A stretch of 64,000 nucleotides of DNA from Bacillus sp. FJAT-22090. Lineage in GTDB: Bacteria; Bacillota; Bacilli; Bacillales_A; Planococcaceae. The DNA lies in NCBI RefSeq assembly GCF_001278755.1, contig NZ_CP012601.1, forward strand, positions 3,534,154-3,598,153. The letters are read 5' to 3'. Position 1 is the first letter of the stretch, and every line of letters starts with the position of its first letter. Both the position numbers and the translations under genes were made by a program. The notes under the pieces were generated by a model. The model was not told where the DNA came from. It did not search any database and saw nothing but the letters and a program-made list of their open reading frames with translations. Below, in pieces: positions 51,635 to 59,711 of the stretch.

Positions 51635-51871
51635 TCAGCTAGAGGTCCGAAGTAAGGTATTATAAGCTCTTTCAAGAGCGGAAAATGTACTTTCTATACA
51701 ATCGTGGGTTTCAGTTATGAGGCTATCTAAATACGTTATTACAAAACGATTTTTATGATAACGTACAGATAGAAGTGGCGTTTGGTCAGGGTTCTTAAGA
51801 GTCAAAGTGACGTTACTATTACTAAACTTTTGCAACGTATCAAGCATTATTCTGGTGTGACACAATGACAT
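51635..51871 (-). CDS. hypothetical 78-residue protein
   Basis: Small protein with no membrane segment; the sequence has two halves, T-L-T-L-K-N-P-D-Q-T-P-L-L-S-V-R-Y and I-T-Y-L-D-S-L-I-T-E-T-H. The composition looks coding but no family is recognised. AGGAG lies 13 bp upstream of the ATG, rather far. It is the only gene on the minus strand in the tRNA-synthetase island. The adjacent gap 51872-52177 shows only promoter-like A/T sequence. Confidence 0.45.
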   Translation of the reverse strand: MSLCHTRIMLDTLQKFSNSNVTLTLKNPDQTPLLSVRYHKNRFVITYLDSLITETHDCIESTFSALERAYNTLLRTSS

Positions 51872-52177
51872 ATAACAATAGTCTCCTCTCTATAAAGGGG
51901 ATATGACTAAGGAAAGTCTAGTAGTCCCATACTATTTGCCATACTCTTAACTTAACACACTATTTGCACAATGTATATAGATGGAAAATTTTAAATAGTC
52001 AATTTTCTTGGTGTGAGTTATCTGTAAATACAATTAAACTAACCGCGATGAGACCGAAGAACGTAGTTATTTCCTTCCATCTTGTTCTCTTCTTTGAAGC
52101 AAAATGATTTTAGAAAGTTCAAATGACGAATAATAGGTTATATTAATAAAAACAAGAGAATTATAGGAGGAACTTGG

Positions 52178-53512
52178 ATGCATTATGTAATTATTGGTGG
52201 AGATGCAGCCGGTATGAGTGCTGCAATGGAAATTGTTCGTCAAGATTCAACTGCTAAAATTACAACGCTAGAAAAAGGTCACATATATTCATATGGTCAA
52301 TGTGGTCTACCTTATGTAGTAGGGAAACATGTCCCATCATCAACCGATGTGATTGCAAGAAGTGTAGAGATGTTTCGAAGCAAATACGGAATAGATGCAA
52401 AAACAGGATATGAAGTAACAAGTGTTGATCCACTAACTAAAACAGTATCCGGAAATATTCTTCAAACGAGAGATACATTTTCCTTAAAATATGATAGACT
52501 CCTTATCGCCACAGGTTCAAGTCCAGTTATACCTGACTGGGAAGGAAAAGATTTAGCTGGCATTCATACAATCAAAACCATTCCAAATACGGAAGCAATA
52601 ATTGCAGATCTAGAACAAGTAAACCATGTGACAATTATCGGTGGAGGTTATATTGGCCTTGAGATGGCTGAGAATTTTGTGAGCATTGGGAAAAAGGTAC
52701 GCATAATTCAACGTAGTAACCAATTAGCGAGTATATTTGATGAAGATATGTCACGTATTATTCACCAAGAGGCAATAAAACAACAGGTTGAAGTTATTTT
52801 GAATGAAGAAGTACAATCTTTTTCTGGGAACCATCGTGTAACCACTGTTATAACAGATAAAAAAAGCTATCATACGGACTTAGTTTTAATAGCAGCTGGT
52901 GTTAAACCGACGACAGATTTTCTAAAAGATACAGGAATAAGAACAAAACAAAATGGAGCAATAATCGTAAATGGTTACTTGGAAACAAGTATTCCCGACA
53001 TTTATGCAGCTGGAGATTGTGCAACTCATTATAATCGGGTTAAACAAAAGGACGATTATGTTCCGCTTGGTACCACAGCAAATAAACAAGGCAGGCTAGC
53101 CGGATTTAATATGATGGGGCAAAAAAGAGAGTTTAAAGGAATTGTTGGTACTTCCATAATGAAATTTTTTGATTTATCCATTGGTAAAACAGGGCTCTCT
53201 GAAAAAGAAGCGGAACAACTTGGTATCTCTTACGAAACCCATTTGCAACAAGTAAACGACATCGCTGGCTATTACCCTGGAAAGGAAGAAATGCAGATTA
53301 AATTGATTTATCGGAAAGATAATCAATTACTTCTTGGAGGTCAAATTGTTGGGGGGAATGGAGTAGATAAACGAATCGATGTGCTTGCAACAGCTCTTTT
53401 TCATCAAATGAGCATTTCTGACTTATTAGATCTAGATCTTGCTTATTCCCCACCTTTTAACGGAGTCTGGGATCCATTGCAACAATTGGCGAAGCGAGTA
53501 CGTAAAAAATAA
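52178..53512 (+). CDS. FAD-dependent pyridine-nucleotide disulfide oxidoreductase (CoA-disulfide reductase-like)
   Basis: 444 residues. FAD motif I-G-G-D-A-A-G-M-S-A-A-M near 5-16; active-site Cys in Y-S-Y-G-Q-C-G-L-P-Y near 43, a single Cys as in CoA-disulfide reductase and NADH oxidase; NAD motif I-I-G-G-G-Y-I-G-L-E near 155; A-A-G-D-C-A near 280. Reduces CoA disulfide (or water/oxygen/polysulfide) with NAD(P)H. ATG follows TAGGAGGA. It sits between the MetRS and ThrRS genes without obvious link. Confidence 0.87.
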   Translation: MHYVIIGGDAAGMSAAMEIVRQDSTAKITTLEKGHIYSYGQCGLPYVVGKHVPSSTDVIARSVEMFRSKYGIDAKTGYEVTSVDPLTKTVSGNILQTRDTFSLKYDRLLIATGSSPVIPDWEGKDLAGIHTIKTIPNTEAIIADLEQVNHVTIIGGGYIGLEMAENFVSIGKKVRIIQRSNQLASIFDEDMSRIIHQEAIKQQVEVILNEEVQSFSGNHRVTTVITDKKSYHTDLVLIAAGVKPTTDFLKDTGIRTKQNGAIIVNGYLETSIPDIYAAGDCATHYNRVKQKDDYVPLGTTANKQGRLAGFNMMGQKREFKGIVGTSIMKFFDLSIGKTGLSEKEAEQLGISYETHLQQVNDIAGYYPGKEEMQIKLIYRKDNQLLLGGQIVGGNGVDKRIDVLATALFHQMSISDLLDLDLAYSPPFNGVWDPLQQLAKRVRKK

Positions 53513-53563
53513 GACTTGACGATTTTTTCATTGTTGCATATACTAAACAAAATAATTTAACAT

Positions 53564-53796
53564 AAGCGAAGAAAAGGACTTGATTCATTTATTTTTTCTT
53601 TTTTAGAGAACAGGGTCATTGGCTGAGAGCCCTGAAGGAAAAAGAATGTTTTACCACCTTGGAGCTATTATGGGGAATCAAAACCATAGTCGGGAAACCG
53701 TTATCTTTTATGAGCGCAATTATTTTTGGTGTTGCAAAATTAGGGTGGAACCACGACCACACTCGTCCCTTTACCGGGATGGGTGTGGTCTTTTTT
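53564..53796 (+). promoter_or_regulatory. T-box riboswitch 1 of thrS2
   Basis: Contains AGGGTGGAACCACG at 53742-53755 and the terminator GACCACACTCGTCCC/GGGATGGGTGTGGTC plus T-run at 53755-53796. TTTACCACCTTGGAGC inside would offer an ACC threonine specifier. It is almost identical to the next element, 291 bp later. Confidence 0.92.
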
Positions 53797-53854
53797 ATTT
53801 ATACCTAATCTTCATCACTGATAAATAACAGAGCCCATAAATTAAATATATTTT

Positions 53855-54088
53855 AAGCGAAGAAGAGGACATGAATTATTCTTTCATTTCTTATCAGAGA
53901 ACAGGGGCATTGGCTGAGAACCCTGAAGAAAGAAGAATGATTTACCACCTTGGAGCTATTATGGGGAAAGTAAAACCATAATCGGGAAACCGTTATCTTC
54001 TATGAGCGCAATACTTTTTGTGTTGCAAAATTAGGGTGGAACCACGACCACACTCGTCCCTTTACCGGGATGGGTGTGGTCTTTTTTT
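53855..54088 (+). promoter_or_regulatory. T-box riboswitch 2 of thrS2
   Basis: A near-identical copy of the preceding leader: AAGCGAAGA start at 53855, AGGGTGGAACCACG at 54033-54046 and terminator at 54046-54088. A tandem arrangement requires two independent antitermination decisions, giving tight control by uncharged tRNA-Thr. An imperfect hairpin TTAGTTGG/CCAACT follows at 54098-54121. Confidence 0.93.
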
Positions 54089-54204
54089 ATATCTATTTAG
54101 TTGGACGTTTAAACCCAACTGAATCACTTTAAAGCCTCTGGCAAATGTCACAGATTTTTAAAACCGGATGCAATGTGAATTTTATCAAATAGGAGGAGTT
54201 TTTA

Positions 54205-55398
54205 ATGTCAATTAAAGCGGAAGAACGAATTAGTCACCAAAAGTTAGGTCAGCAATTAGAGTTATTTATGTCAAGTGATGAAGCACCAGGAATGCCATTT
54301 TATTTGCCAAATGGGATGGTGTTACGTAATGAACTAGAAGGTTTTTGGAGAAAAAAGCATCGAATAGCAGGGTATCAAGAAATAAAAACACCGATCATGA
54401 TGAAACAAGAACTATGGGAGAAGTCTGGTCATTGGGATCATTACCACGAAAATATGTACTTCTCCCAAGTAGATGATCAAAAATATGCAATAAAACCGAT
54501 GAATTGCCCAGGTGCAGTGCTCATCTTCAACAGTAAAAGAAGAAGCTATCGTGAGCTTCCTATACGTTACGCAGAACTAGGTTTAGTCCACAGACATGAG
54601 TTATCGGGTTCTTTAAATGGACTTTTACGCGTTAGAGCTTTTACACAAGATGATGCGCATCTCTTCGTTCGTGAAGATCAGATAGAAAGTGAAATCGATA
54701 AAGTGCTTGATTTGGTGGATGAATTTTATTCCGCTTTTGGCTTTAGTTACAAAATAGAACTTTCCACTCGTCCAAAAGATTTTATGGGAGCAGTAGAAGC
54801 TTGGGAACAAGCAGAGCATGCTTTAGAGTCGGTTTTAAAGAATAAGAATCTAGAGTATCAAATTAACGAAGGGGATGGAGCCTTTTACGGACCCAAAATT
54901 GACTTTCATATACTTGATTCACTCGGACGTAGCTGGCAATGTGGAACTGTTCAACTCGATTTTCAAATGCCTGAAAAATTTGATTGTCAGTATATTGATG
55001 AAAACAATGAATTACACCAGCCGATAATGATTCACCGTGCAATTTATGGCTCTATTGAGCGATTCATAGCAATACTTATCGAACATTTCCAAGGGAGTTT
55101 TCCACTTTGGTTAGCACCTGTTCAAGTCAAAATTTTACCGATAGCAGATGCACATGTTTCCTATGCAGAAAAAGTGAAAGAGCAGCTTGAACAAGAAGGC
55201 TACCGTATAGAAATAGATGACCGCGTGGAAAAAATAGGATTGAAAATTCGAGATGCTGCTTTGCAAAAACATCCTTATTTGCTTATTGTCGGAGAGCAGG
55301 AAATGGTGAACAACAAAGTCTCTGTGAGAAAACATAAGGTTGGTACTATTGGTGAAATGGACCTTGATGAATTAATTGATCATTTAAAGGAGAAATGA
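54205..55398 (+). CDS. thrS2: editing-less threonyl-tRNA synthetase paralogue
   Basis: 397 residues, against about 640 for normal ThrRS. The TGS and N-terminal editing domains are absent: the protein starts at the class II catalytic core (motif 1 region E-I-K-T-P-I-M-M, M-N-C-P-G with the zinc Cys near 98, motif 2 H-R-H-E-L-S-G near 133, motif 3 I-H-R-A-I-Y-G-S-I-E-R-F near 273) and ends with a complete anticodon-binding domain (residues 300-397). It cannot clear Ser-tRNA-Thr itself. Controlled by two T-boxes; RBS TAGGAGGAG. Followed by an aminoglycoside nucleotidyltransferase-like gene. Confidence 0.9.
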   Translation: MSIKAEERISHQKLGQQLELFMSSDEAPGMPFYLPNGMVLRNELEGFWRKKHRIAGYQEIKTPIMMKQELWEKSGHWDHYHENMYFSQVDDQKYAIKPMNCPGAVLIFNSKRRSYRELPIRYAELGLVHRHELSGSLNGLLRVRAFTQDDAHLFVREDQIESEIDKVLDLVDEFYSAFGFSYKIELSTRPKDFMGAVEAWEQAEHALESVLKNKNLEYQINEGDGAFYGPKIDFHILDSLGRSWQCGTVQLDFQMPEKFDCQYIDENNELHQPIMIHRAIYGSIERFIAILIEHFQGSFPLWLAPVQVKILPIADAHVSYAEKVKEQLEQEGYRIEIDDRVEKIGLKIRDAALQKHPYLLIVGEQEMVNNKVSVRKHKVGTIGEMDLDELIDHLKEK

Positions 55399-55472
55399 AA
55401 ATAAACATGATTCCCCCTCAGACAGAGGAAATTTTCATGATGTTAACGAATGGAATAGGAGAGGGGGATATC

Positions 55473-56279
55473 ATGAAAAGTTTAAATAATCGTCTATCGA
55501 GAAATTTGCAGGAATTTACTCAATTGTATACAAACGAACTTAACAATTCTTTAAATGGTGATTTAATAGAAGGTGTCTATTTATATGGTTCTATTGCATT
55601 AGGAGCATTTAATGCGTATAAGAGCGATATTGATTTTATTGTTTTATTAAAACGACCTGCTAGTGTGCAAGAATTGACCTCTATTAAAGAGATCCATACA
55701 AAAATGAATACTAATCACTTTGGAAATAGAATGGACGGTGTTTACCTCCAAGCAAATTTAGTAGGTAAAATAAACGAAAAACAACCTTTTTATCCTTATT
55801 GTGAGGAAGGAATAATAGATGTAGGACATTGGGATGTTAATCATATTACATGGTGGGTCTTAAAAAAACACGGCATTACATTGCAAGGTAAACCAATTGA
55901 AAATCTAGAAATTCCTACAAACTGGGAAGACGTTATGAAAACATTAAATTATAATATCAATCATTATTGGTTTCACAAGACGAAAGAAGTTGATAACTTT
56001 TTGTCTGACGACATGATAGAGTTTACGACTACTACGATTTGTAGAATTATATGCTCTCTAGAGAAAAAGGATATTTTTTCGAAAGATGCAGCAGTTAATG
56101 AATGTCTGAATATCCTTCCGGAAAGATGGTATCTCTTGTTAAAAGAGGGAGCCCAAATAAGAACGGAAAGCATTACGAAATCACTGTTCGTCAGTAAAAG
56201 GATAAGAGCAGAAGAGTGTCGAGATTTTATTTTATTTGCACATCAGTTGTGCAATGAAAAATTTTTTGTGGAGGTATAA
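55473..56279 (+). CDS. aminoglycoside nucleotidyltransferase-like (AadA/DUF4111 type)
   Basis: 268 residues. The Pol-beta nucleotidyltransferase signature G-S-I-A-L-G-A-F-N ... S-D-I-D-F-I-V-L (residues 46-65) with the Asp pair is followed by a helical C-terminal half as in AadA/ANT(3'')(9) enzymes, which adenylylate streptomycin or spectinomycin. GGAGAGGGGG precedes ATG 55473. A longer frame from 55395 overlaps the synthetase stop but its ribosome site is too close. Whether it gives resistance is unproven. Confidence 0.75.
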   Translation: MKSLNNRLSRNLQEFTQLYTNELNNSLNGDLIEGVYLYGSIALGAFNAYKSDIDFIVLLKRPASVQELTSIKEIHTKMNTNHFGNRMDGVYLQANLVGKINEKQPFYPYCEEGIIDVGHWDVNHITWWVLKKHGITLQGKPIENLEIPTNWEDVMKTLNYNINHYWFHKTKEVDNFLSDDMIEFTTTTICRIICSLEKKDIFSKDAAVNECLNILPERWYLLLKEGAQIRTESITKSLFVSKRIRAEECRDFILFAHQLCNEKFFVEV

Positions 56280-56282
56280 GGA

Positions 56283-56810
56283 ATGGAAATAAAAATGCTG
56301 TCACGAGAAGATGCAAGTGCCTACTGGGAATTGAGATTAGAAGCTTTACAGCTGAATCCTGAAGCTTTTGGGACTAGCTATGAGGAAGCAATACAAAGAA
56401 CGAATCCTATTGAACTTGTGGAAAAGAATCTTCAAACAGAAGGAAATTATACATTTGGAGCATATTACCACGAGAAACTTGTAGGTATGGTGACATTAGT
56501 TCAAGAAGGGGGATTAAAGTTAAGGCACCGTGCAAATATTTATGCAATGTACGTAAGTCCCCAAGTTCGAGGGCAAAGTGTTGGAAAAGCCTTACTAGTG
56601 GAAGCCATAAACAAGGCGAAAGCCATCAAGGAAATTGAAAAAATTAACCTCTCAGTTGTTTCAACGAATGAAGCAGCAAAAAACTTGTACTCACAATTAG
56701 GATTTACCATATTCGGAGTAGAGGAAAAGGCGTTGAAAATGAATGATACATATTTTGACGAAGATCATATGGCTCTTATTATAGATAAGGAAGAACAATG
56801 TAGAGACTGA
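56283..56810 (+). CDS. GNAT-family N-acetyltransferase
   Basis: 175 residues. The acetyl-CoA loop V-R-G-Q-S-V-G-K-A-L is near 97-106 after Y-A-M-Y-V-S-P, followed by L-S-V-V-S-T-N-E-A-A-K-N-L-Y-S-Q-L-G-F. It starts three bases after the nucleotidyltransferase stop with GGAGG in that gene, so the two are coupled. Substrate unknown; its position among drug-modifying and synthetase genes fits a resistance island. Confidence 0.83.
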   Translation: MEIKMLSREDASAYWELRLEALQLNPEAFGTSYEEAIQRTNPIELVEKNLQTEGNYTFGAYYHEKLVGMVTLVQEGGLKLRHRANIYAMYVSPQVRGQSVGKALLVEAINKAKAIKEIEKINLSVVSTNEAAKNLYSQLGFTIFGVEEKALKMNDTYFDEDHMALIIDKEEQCRD

Positions 56811-56907
56811 AAAGAAAATCAACAATGAAAAACCGGGCTCACGGAAAGCGAAGTGGTCCTTGCCGAATTCAATATACAACTCTATACAAGAGTATTTCTA
56901 CAGTCTG

Positions 56908-56935
56908 AAAACCGCTAGATAGCGGTTTTTTTTTG
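56908..56935. terminator. bidirectional-type terminator
   Basis: AAAACCGCTA and TAGCGGTTTT pair across GA, followed by a long T-run; between GNAT and the convergent VanZ gene. Confidence 0.85.
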
Positions 56936-57385
56936 TTTCCATCTTCTTATCCATTTCCACATTAATAGAGCTGTTATGGCACCCGCTGTATCGAGCATTA
57001 CATCTTGAGCGGTTGCTGTGCGTCCACTTGTTAAGGACTGGCGGAATTCATCTGCAACAGCGAAAAGGAATGTCAAAATAACTGCAGAAAGTGTTCGGTA
57101 TTTAATATTAGGCAACGCTGCATAAATAGCAAGTGCAATAAATCCAAAATAAAAGAAATGAGTGGCTTTTCGAATTAAAAATTCAACAAAAGCATAATAT
57201 CCACGTTCTTCGATAGAAACTAAAATGCCCCAATAGGGAATTTGTAAATAGGACAGAATGGATTCTAGTGGTTTATTCGGAAGCCACGTTTTAAGAGTGG
57301 ATTCAAGGGATTGCTGTTCCGCTGTTTGTCCAGATGAAATGAATACAATTATAAGTAAGATTAGTAAGGGAATAATTTTTTTCAT
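56915..57385 (-). CDS. VanZ-family membrane protein
   Basis: 156 residues with four transmembrane helices and the VanZ core: I-R-K-A-T-H-F-F-Y-F-G near 77 and D-E-F-R-Q-S-L-T-S-G-R-T-A-T-A-Q-D-V-M-L-D near 118-138. VanZ proteins affect teicoplanin sensitivity in enterococci but many homologues have unknown roles. ATG 57385. Its upstream gap contains the tandem repeat described next. Confidence 0.85.
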   Translation of the reverse strand: MKKIIPLLILLIIVFISSGQTAEQQSLESTLKTWLPNKPLESILSYLQIPYWGILVSIEERGYYAFVEFLIRKATHFFYFGFIALAIYAALPNIKYRTLSAVILTFLFAVADEFRQSLTSGRTATAQDVMLDTAGAITALLMWKWIRRWKQKKTAI

Positions 57386-57475
57386 AATAAAACCTTAACA
57401 TATAATTTGAAAGTTTGGGTGGTTACAGGAGAAGTTTGGAGTTTCTTGGCTCTGAATTTAGCCCAATAAATCGTA

Positions 57476-57559
57476 ATCGGATAATAAATAGAAATTATCG
57501 GATAATGATCCTTAATAATCGGATAATAATCCTTAACAATCGGATAATAAAAACCCGAC
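57476..57559. repeat. four-copy 21-bp-period direct repeat
   Basis: ATCGGATAAT occurs at 57476, 57497, 57518 and 57539, exactly 21 bp apart; the best-conserved unit also has CCTTAA in the spacer. It lies between the divergent VanZ promoter side and the AraC-gene terminator. Architecture and period equal the 8383 array. Confidence 0.7.
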
Positions 57560-57588
57560 GAGTATCTAGAAATTACTCATCGGGTTTT
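57550..57588 (-). terminator. rho-independent terminator for the AraC gene
   Basis: AAAACCCGACGAGTA pairs with TACTCATCGGGTTTT (one mismatch) and has T-runs outwards; it overlaps the end of the repeat array. Confidence 0.8.
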
Positions 57589-57592
57589 CAAG

Positions 57593-58456
57593 TTACTTAA
57601 TAGGAATCCAAATCTCAGAGTAATAATCAGGATTTGATGGATTCTCATTGGAATAGACTTCTAACTCAGGTGTTCCTGCTTGCTCATAAGAGTTAGAGGG
57701 AAACCATTCGGAATATATTTGCTTCCATGTATTCTGCATTGCATCTGGCATTGGACCGTGAACCTCAAACACTACCCATTTCGAAGCAGGAATCTCCATA
57801 GCTTCTAGGTTTTCTGGCACGTCACCTTCATGGCCCGTTGCAATCCAATAATCGATTAAGCTGTTATCTTTAAAATTTTCATCTGCAACGCAAACCCCTA
57901 GCACACCATCGATTGCACCATTGTTCAATTGGAACAGTAAATCATCCGTTCCGTCTCCGTTCACTTCATCCCAAAATAAAGGGATACCTTGTGTGTTCTC
58001 ACCATTTTTGCAATTGTACGTTCTTTTCAATCCTACCACTTGGAAACTGTCTTTCTCCACGATTTTATACTTCATTGGTTCTGCTCCTTTCAAGCTTACC
58101 TGGATTATCAGGCGATTGTATGATTGTAATTTTCCTTGCATTTTACGTGCTTCACTAGGCGTCAAGTTGTGTTGCTTACGAAAGGCTTTTGTGAAAGCTT
58201 CAGGAGTGTCGTAGCCATATTTGTAGGAGAGATCGATAATTTTATTATCCGTGTTCATTAATTCCTGCGCGGCTAATGTTAGTCTTCTCCGTCTGATATA
58301 ATCCGAGATAGACATATCTGTTAAGATAGAAAAGGTTCGCTGGAAATGAAACACGGAGGAATTTGCTTCTTTTGCAATTTTCTCCATTGATAAATCCTCT
58401 AGCAAGTTTTCCTCCATATAATTAATTGCTTTTTGAATCGACTCTACCCAACCCAT
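57593..58456 (-). CDS. AraC-family regulator with GyrI-like effector domain
   Basis: 287 residues. Two HTH motifs in the N-terminal 110 residues: L-S-M-E-K-I-A-K-E-A-N-S-S-V-F-H-F-Q-R-T-F and I-I-D-L-S-Y-K-Y-G-Y-D-T-P-E-A-F-T-K-A-F-R. Residues 125-287 form a GyrI/Rob-type effector-binding domain (beginning K-I-V-E-K-D-S-F, ending S-E-I-W-I-P-I). Rob-like proteins sense drugs or small molecules. ATG 58456 is eight bases after AAGGAG; an upstream GTG overlaps that site. Single gene. Confidence 0.87.
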   Translation of the reverse strand: MGWVESIQKAINYMEENLLEDLSMEKIAKEANSSVFHFQRTFSILTDMSISDYIRRRRLTLAAQELMNTDNKIIDLSYKYGYDTPEAFTKAFRKQHNLTPSEARKMQGKLQSYNRLIIQVSLKGAEPMKYKIVEKDSFQVVGLKRTYNCKNGENTQGIPLFWDEVNGDGTDDLLFQLNNGAIDGVLGVCVADENFKDNSLIDYWIATGHEGDVPENLEAMEIPASKWVVFEVHGPMPDAMQNTWKQIYSEWFPSNSYEQAGTPELEVYSNENPSNPDYYSEIWIPIK

Positions 58457-58541
58457 TGCACTCACTCCTTGTATTCATCATAAGCAATAACTAGTAACCC
58501 ATCCTGTCATTTTGTGCTTACTTTGGACTGTTTTTTTTAGC

Positions 58542-58922
58542 TTAAAGTATTTCAACTATTTCTTTTGGACGAACATCTAGAGTAGGAAGGTCCTCTATGT
58601 TGACCCAAATCGGTTCGTAAGTTCCACGTTGGACCGAAGTTTGCGTGTATTCTTCACCAGTTCCTGCCCCAAAAGTGCCACCAATAATATCGGCTAAATA
58701 ATAATATTGTCTTCCGTTTTGCTCTAATACTTTTAGTGGACGTTTAATTTGAACGTGTACGCCTAATTCTTCGAACGTTTCTCTTATTGCAGCTTCTTCA
58801 GGAGTTTCACCGCTTTCAATGCCTCCACCTGGAAACACATAATAAGTGACATGTGGTTTAGTCCTTTTAATTAATGCAACACGATCATTTTCAATAATGA
58901 TAGTTGCTCCTCGATTTCTCAT
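58542..58922 (-). CDS. NUDIX hydrolase
   Basis: 126 residues with the complete NUDIX box G-G-G-I-E-S-G-E-T-P-E-E-A-A-I-R-E-T-F-E near residues 31-50 continuing to E-L-G-V. The substrate (nucleotide or mutagenic nucleotide) is unknown. Begins M-R-N-R-G-A-T-I-I-I. Single gene upstream of the AraC-type regulator, separated by 85 bp. Confidence 0.88.
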   Translation of the reverse strand: MRNRGATIIIENDRVALIKRTKPHVTYYVFPGGGIESGETPEEAAIRETFEELGVHVQIKRPLKVLEQNGRQYYYLADIIGGTFGAGTGEEYTQTSVQRGTYEPIWVNIEDLPTLDVRPKEIVEIL

Positions 58923-58998
58923 GTGAATACCCCTTGTTTCATTTTATTTAGTAGTAAAATTATAACAATAATTGATTGAAATAGGTGACATTAATGAA

Positions 58999-59060
58999 TG
59001 TAAATATATCTTTACATTTAAAAAATAATATTTTATTCTATATGTAAAGATATCTTTACG
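58999..59060. promoter_or_regulatory. paired palindromes before the small XRE gene
   Basis: TGTAAATATATCTTTACA (58999-59016) and TGTAAAGATATCTTTACG (59043-59060) are 18-bp near-perfect palindromes sharing TGTAAA/TTTAC arms. They lie 18-80 bp upstream of the XRE start, as expected for autoregulation. Confidence 0.6.
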
Positions 59061-59077
59061 TTTTTTGGAGGCTAGAG

Positions 59078-59290
59078 ATGACGAAGGTAATTAATCATAT
59101 TAAGGAAATTCGATTACAAAAAGGAATCACACAGATTCAGATGGCAGAGGATTTGCAAATTACAAGACAAACTATAACGGCAATTGAGAACAATAAATAC
59201 AATCCCAGTTTAGAGCTTGCGCTAAAACTGATTAAATATTTTGATGTACCAATTGAGAAATTGTTTTACCTAAGGGAGAGTGAAAAATGA
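59078..59290 (+). CDS. small XRE-family regulator
   Basis: 70 residues, almost entirely an HTH: L-Q-K-G-I-T-Q-I-Q-M-A-E-D-L-Q-I-T-R-Q-T-I-T-A-I-E-N-N-K-Y-N-P-S. YgzD-like repressor type. GGAGG precedes ATG. Its stop overlaps the next ATG by four bases, so it probably controls itself and the co-encoded membrane protein. The palindromes upstream are likely its operators. Confidence 0.82.
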   Translation: MTKVINHIKEIRLQKGITQIQMAEDLQITRQTITAIENNKYNPSLELALKLIKYFDVPIEKLFYLRESEK

Positions 59291-59694
59291 AGAAACGCTA
59301 TGAAGTCATTATTTATGCAGTTGTAATAGGTTGTATGTTTATTGGTGGTTTACTTGGTGTTTATCTTGTTGGAAAAGAAGAGGGGAACTTTAGTTTTGAT
59401 TTACTGATCCCTATAACAGTAGGCATAGCTGGTGGTTTCATCATTTTCCTACTTATTTCAAAATGGCGTCAGAAACGGAATGGAAAAATGCCTGATGTAG
59501 ATGAACGTACTCTATTATTAATGAAAAAATATTTCTCGATTGCCCTGTACGTTGTTCTTTTAGGTAGTGGTGCTCTTCTACTCATTCTATTCGCAATGGG
59601 TGTAGAAACAATTGAAACAGGTATGCTTATTGTTTATATGATGGTGGTATATTTTCTAATAGGAATTGGGGTATTTGTCACAAAACTAATATAG
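59287..59694 (+). CDS. four-helix membrane protein (DUF2178/DUF3796-like)
   Basis: 135 residues, about four transmembrane helices (8-28, 40-58, 80-102 and 110-132) with D-V-D-E-R-T between helices two and three. This looks like a DUF2178/3796-type protein commonly encoded with YgzD-like XRE regulators. Its function is unknown. Coupled to the regulator by ATGA overlap. Confidence 0.7.
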   Translation: MKKRYEVIIYAVVIGCMFIGGLLGVYLVGKEEGNFSFDLLIPITVGIAGGFIIFLLISKWRQKRNGKMPDVDERTLLLMKKYFSIALYVVLLGSGALLLILFAMGVETIETGMLIVYMMVVYFLIGIGVFVTKLI

Positions 59695-59711
59695 AAAGGA
59701 TGAAATTAGAA

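Noticed and set aside
53619-53828. 69-residue open frame in the thrS2 leader
   Set aside because: It lies wholly within the first T-box riboswitch, including its conserved AGGGTGGAACCACG and terminator; the codons follow RNA structure, not protein.
54098-54121. Fourth copy of the TTTAGTTGGA repeat
   Set aside because: A single occurrence without the 21-bp array, part of a weak hairpin after the second T-box; probably chance.
57476-57559. Possible mini CRISPR array
   Set aside because: The units are 10 bp with 11-bp related spacers, no leader and no cas genes; it is an ordinary short tandem repeat.
57415-57600. 61-residue N/R/I-rich open frame
   Set aside because: Its repetitive amino acids are produced by the four 21-bp DNA repeats, which keep the frame because 21 is divisible by three.
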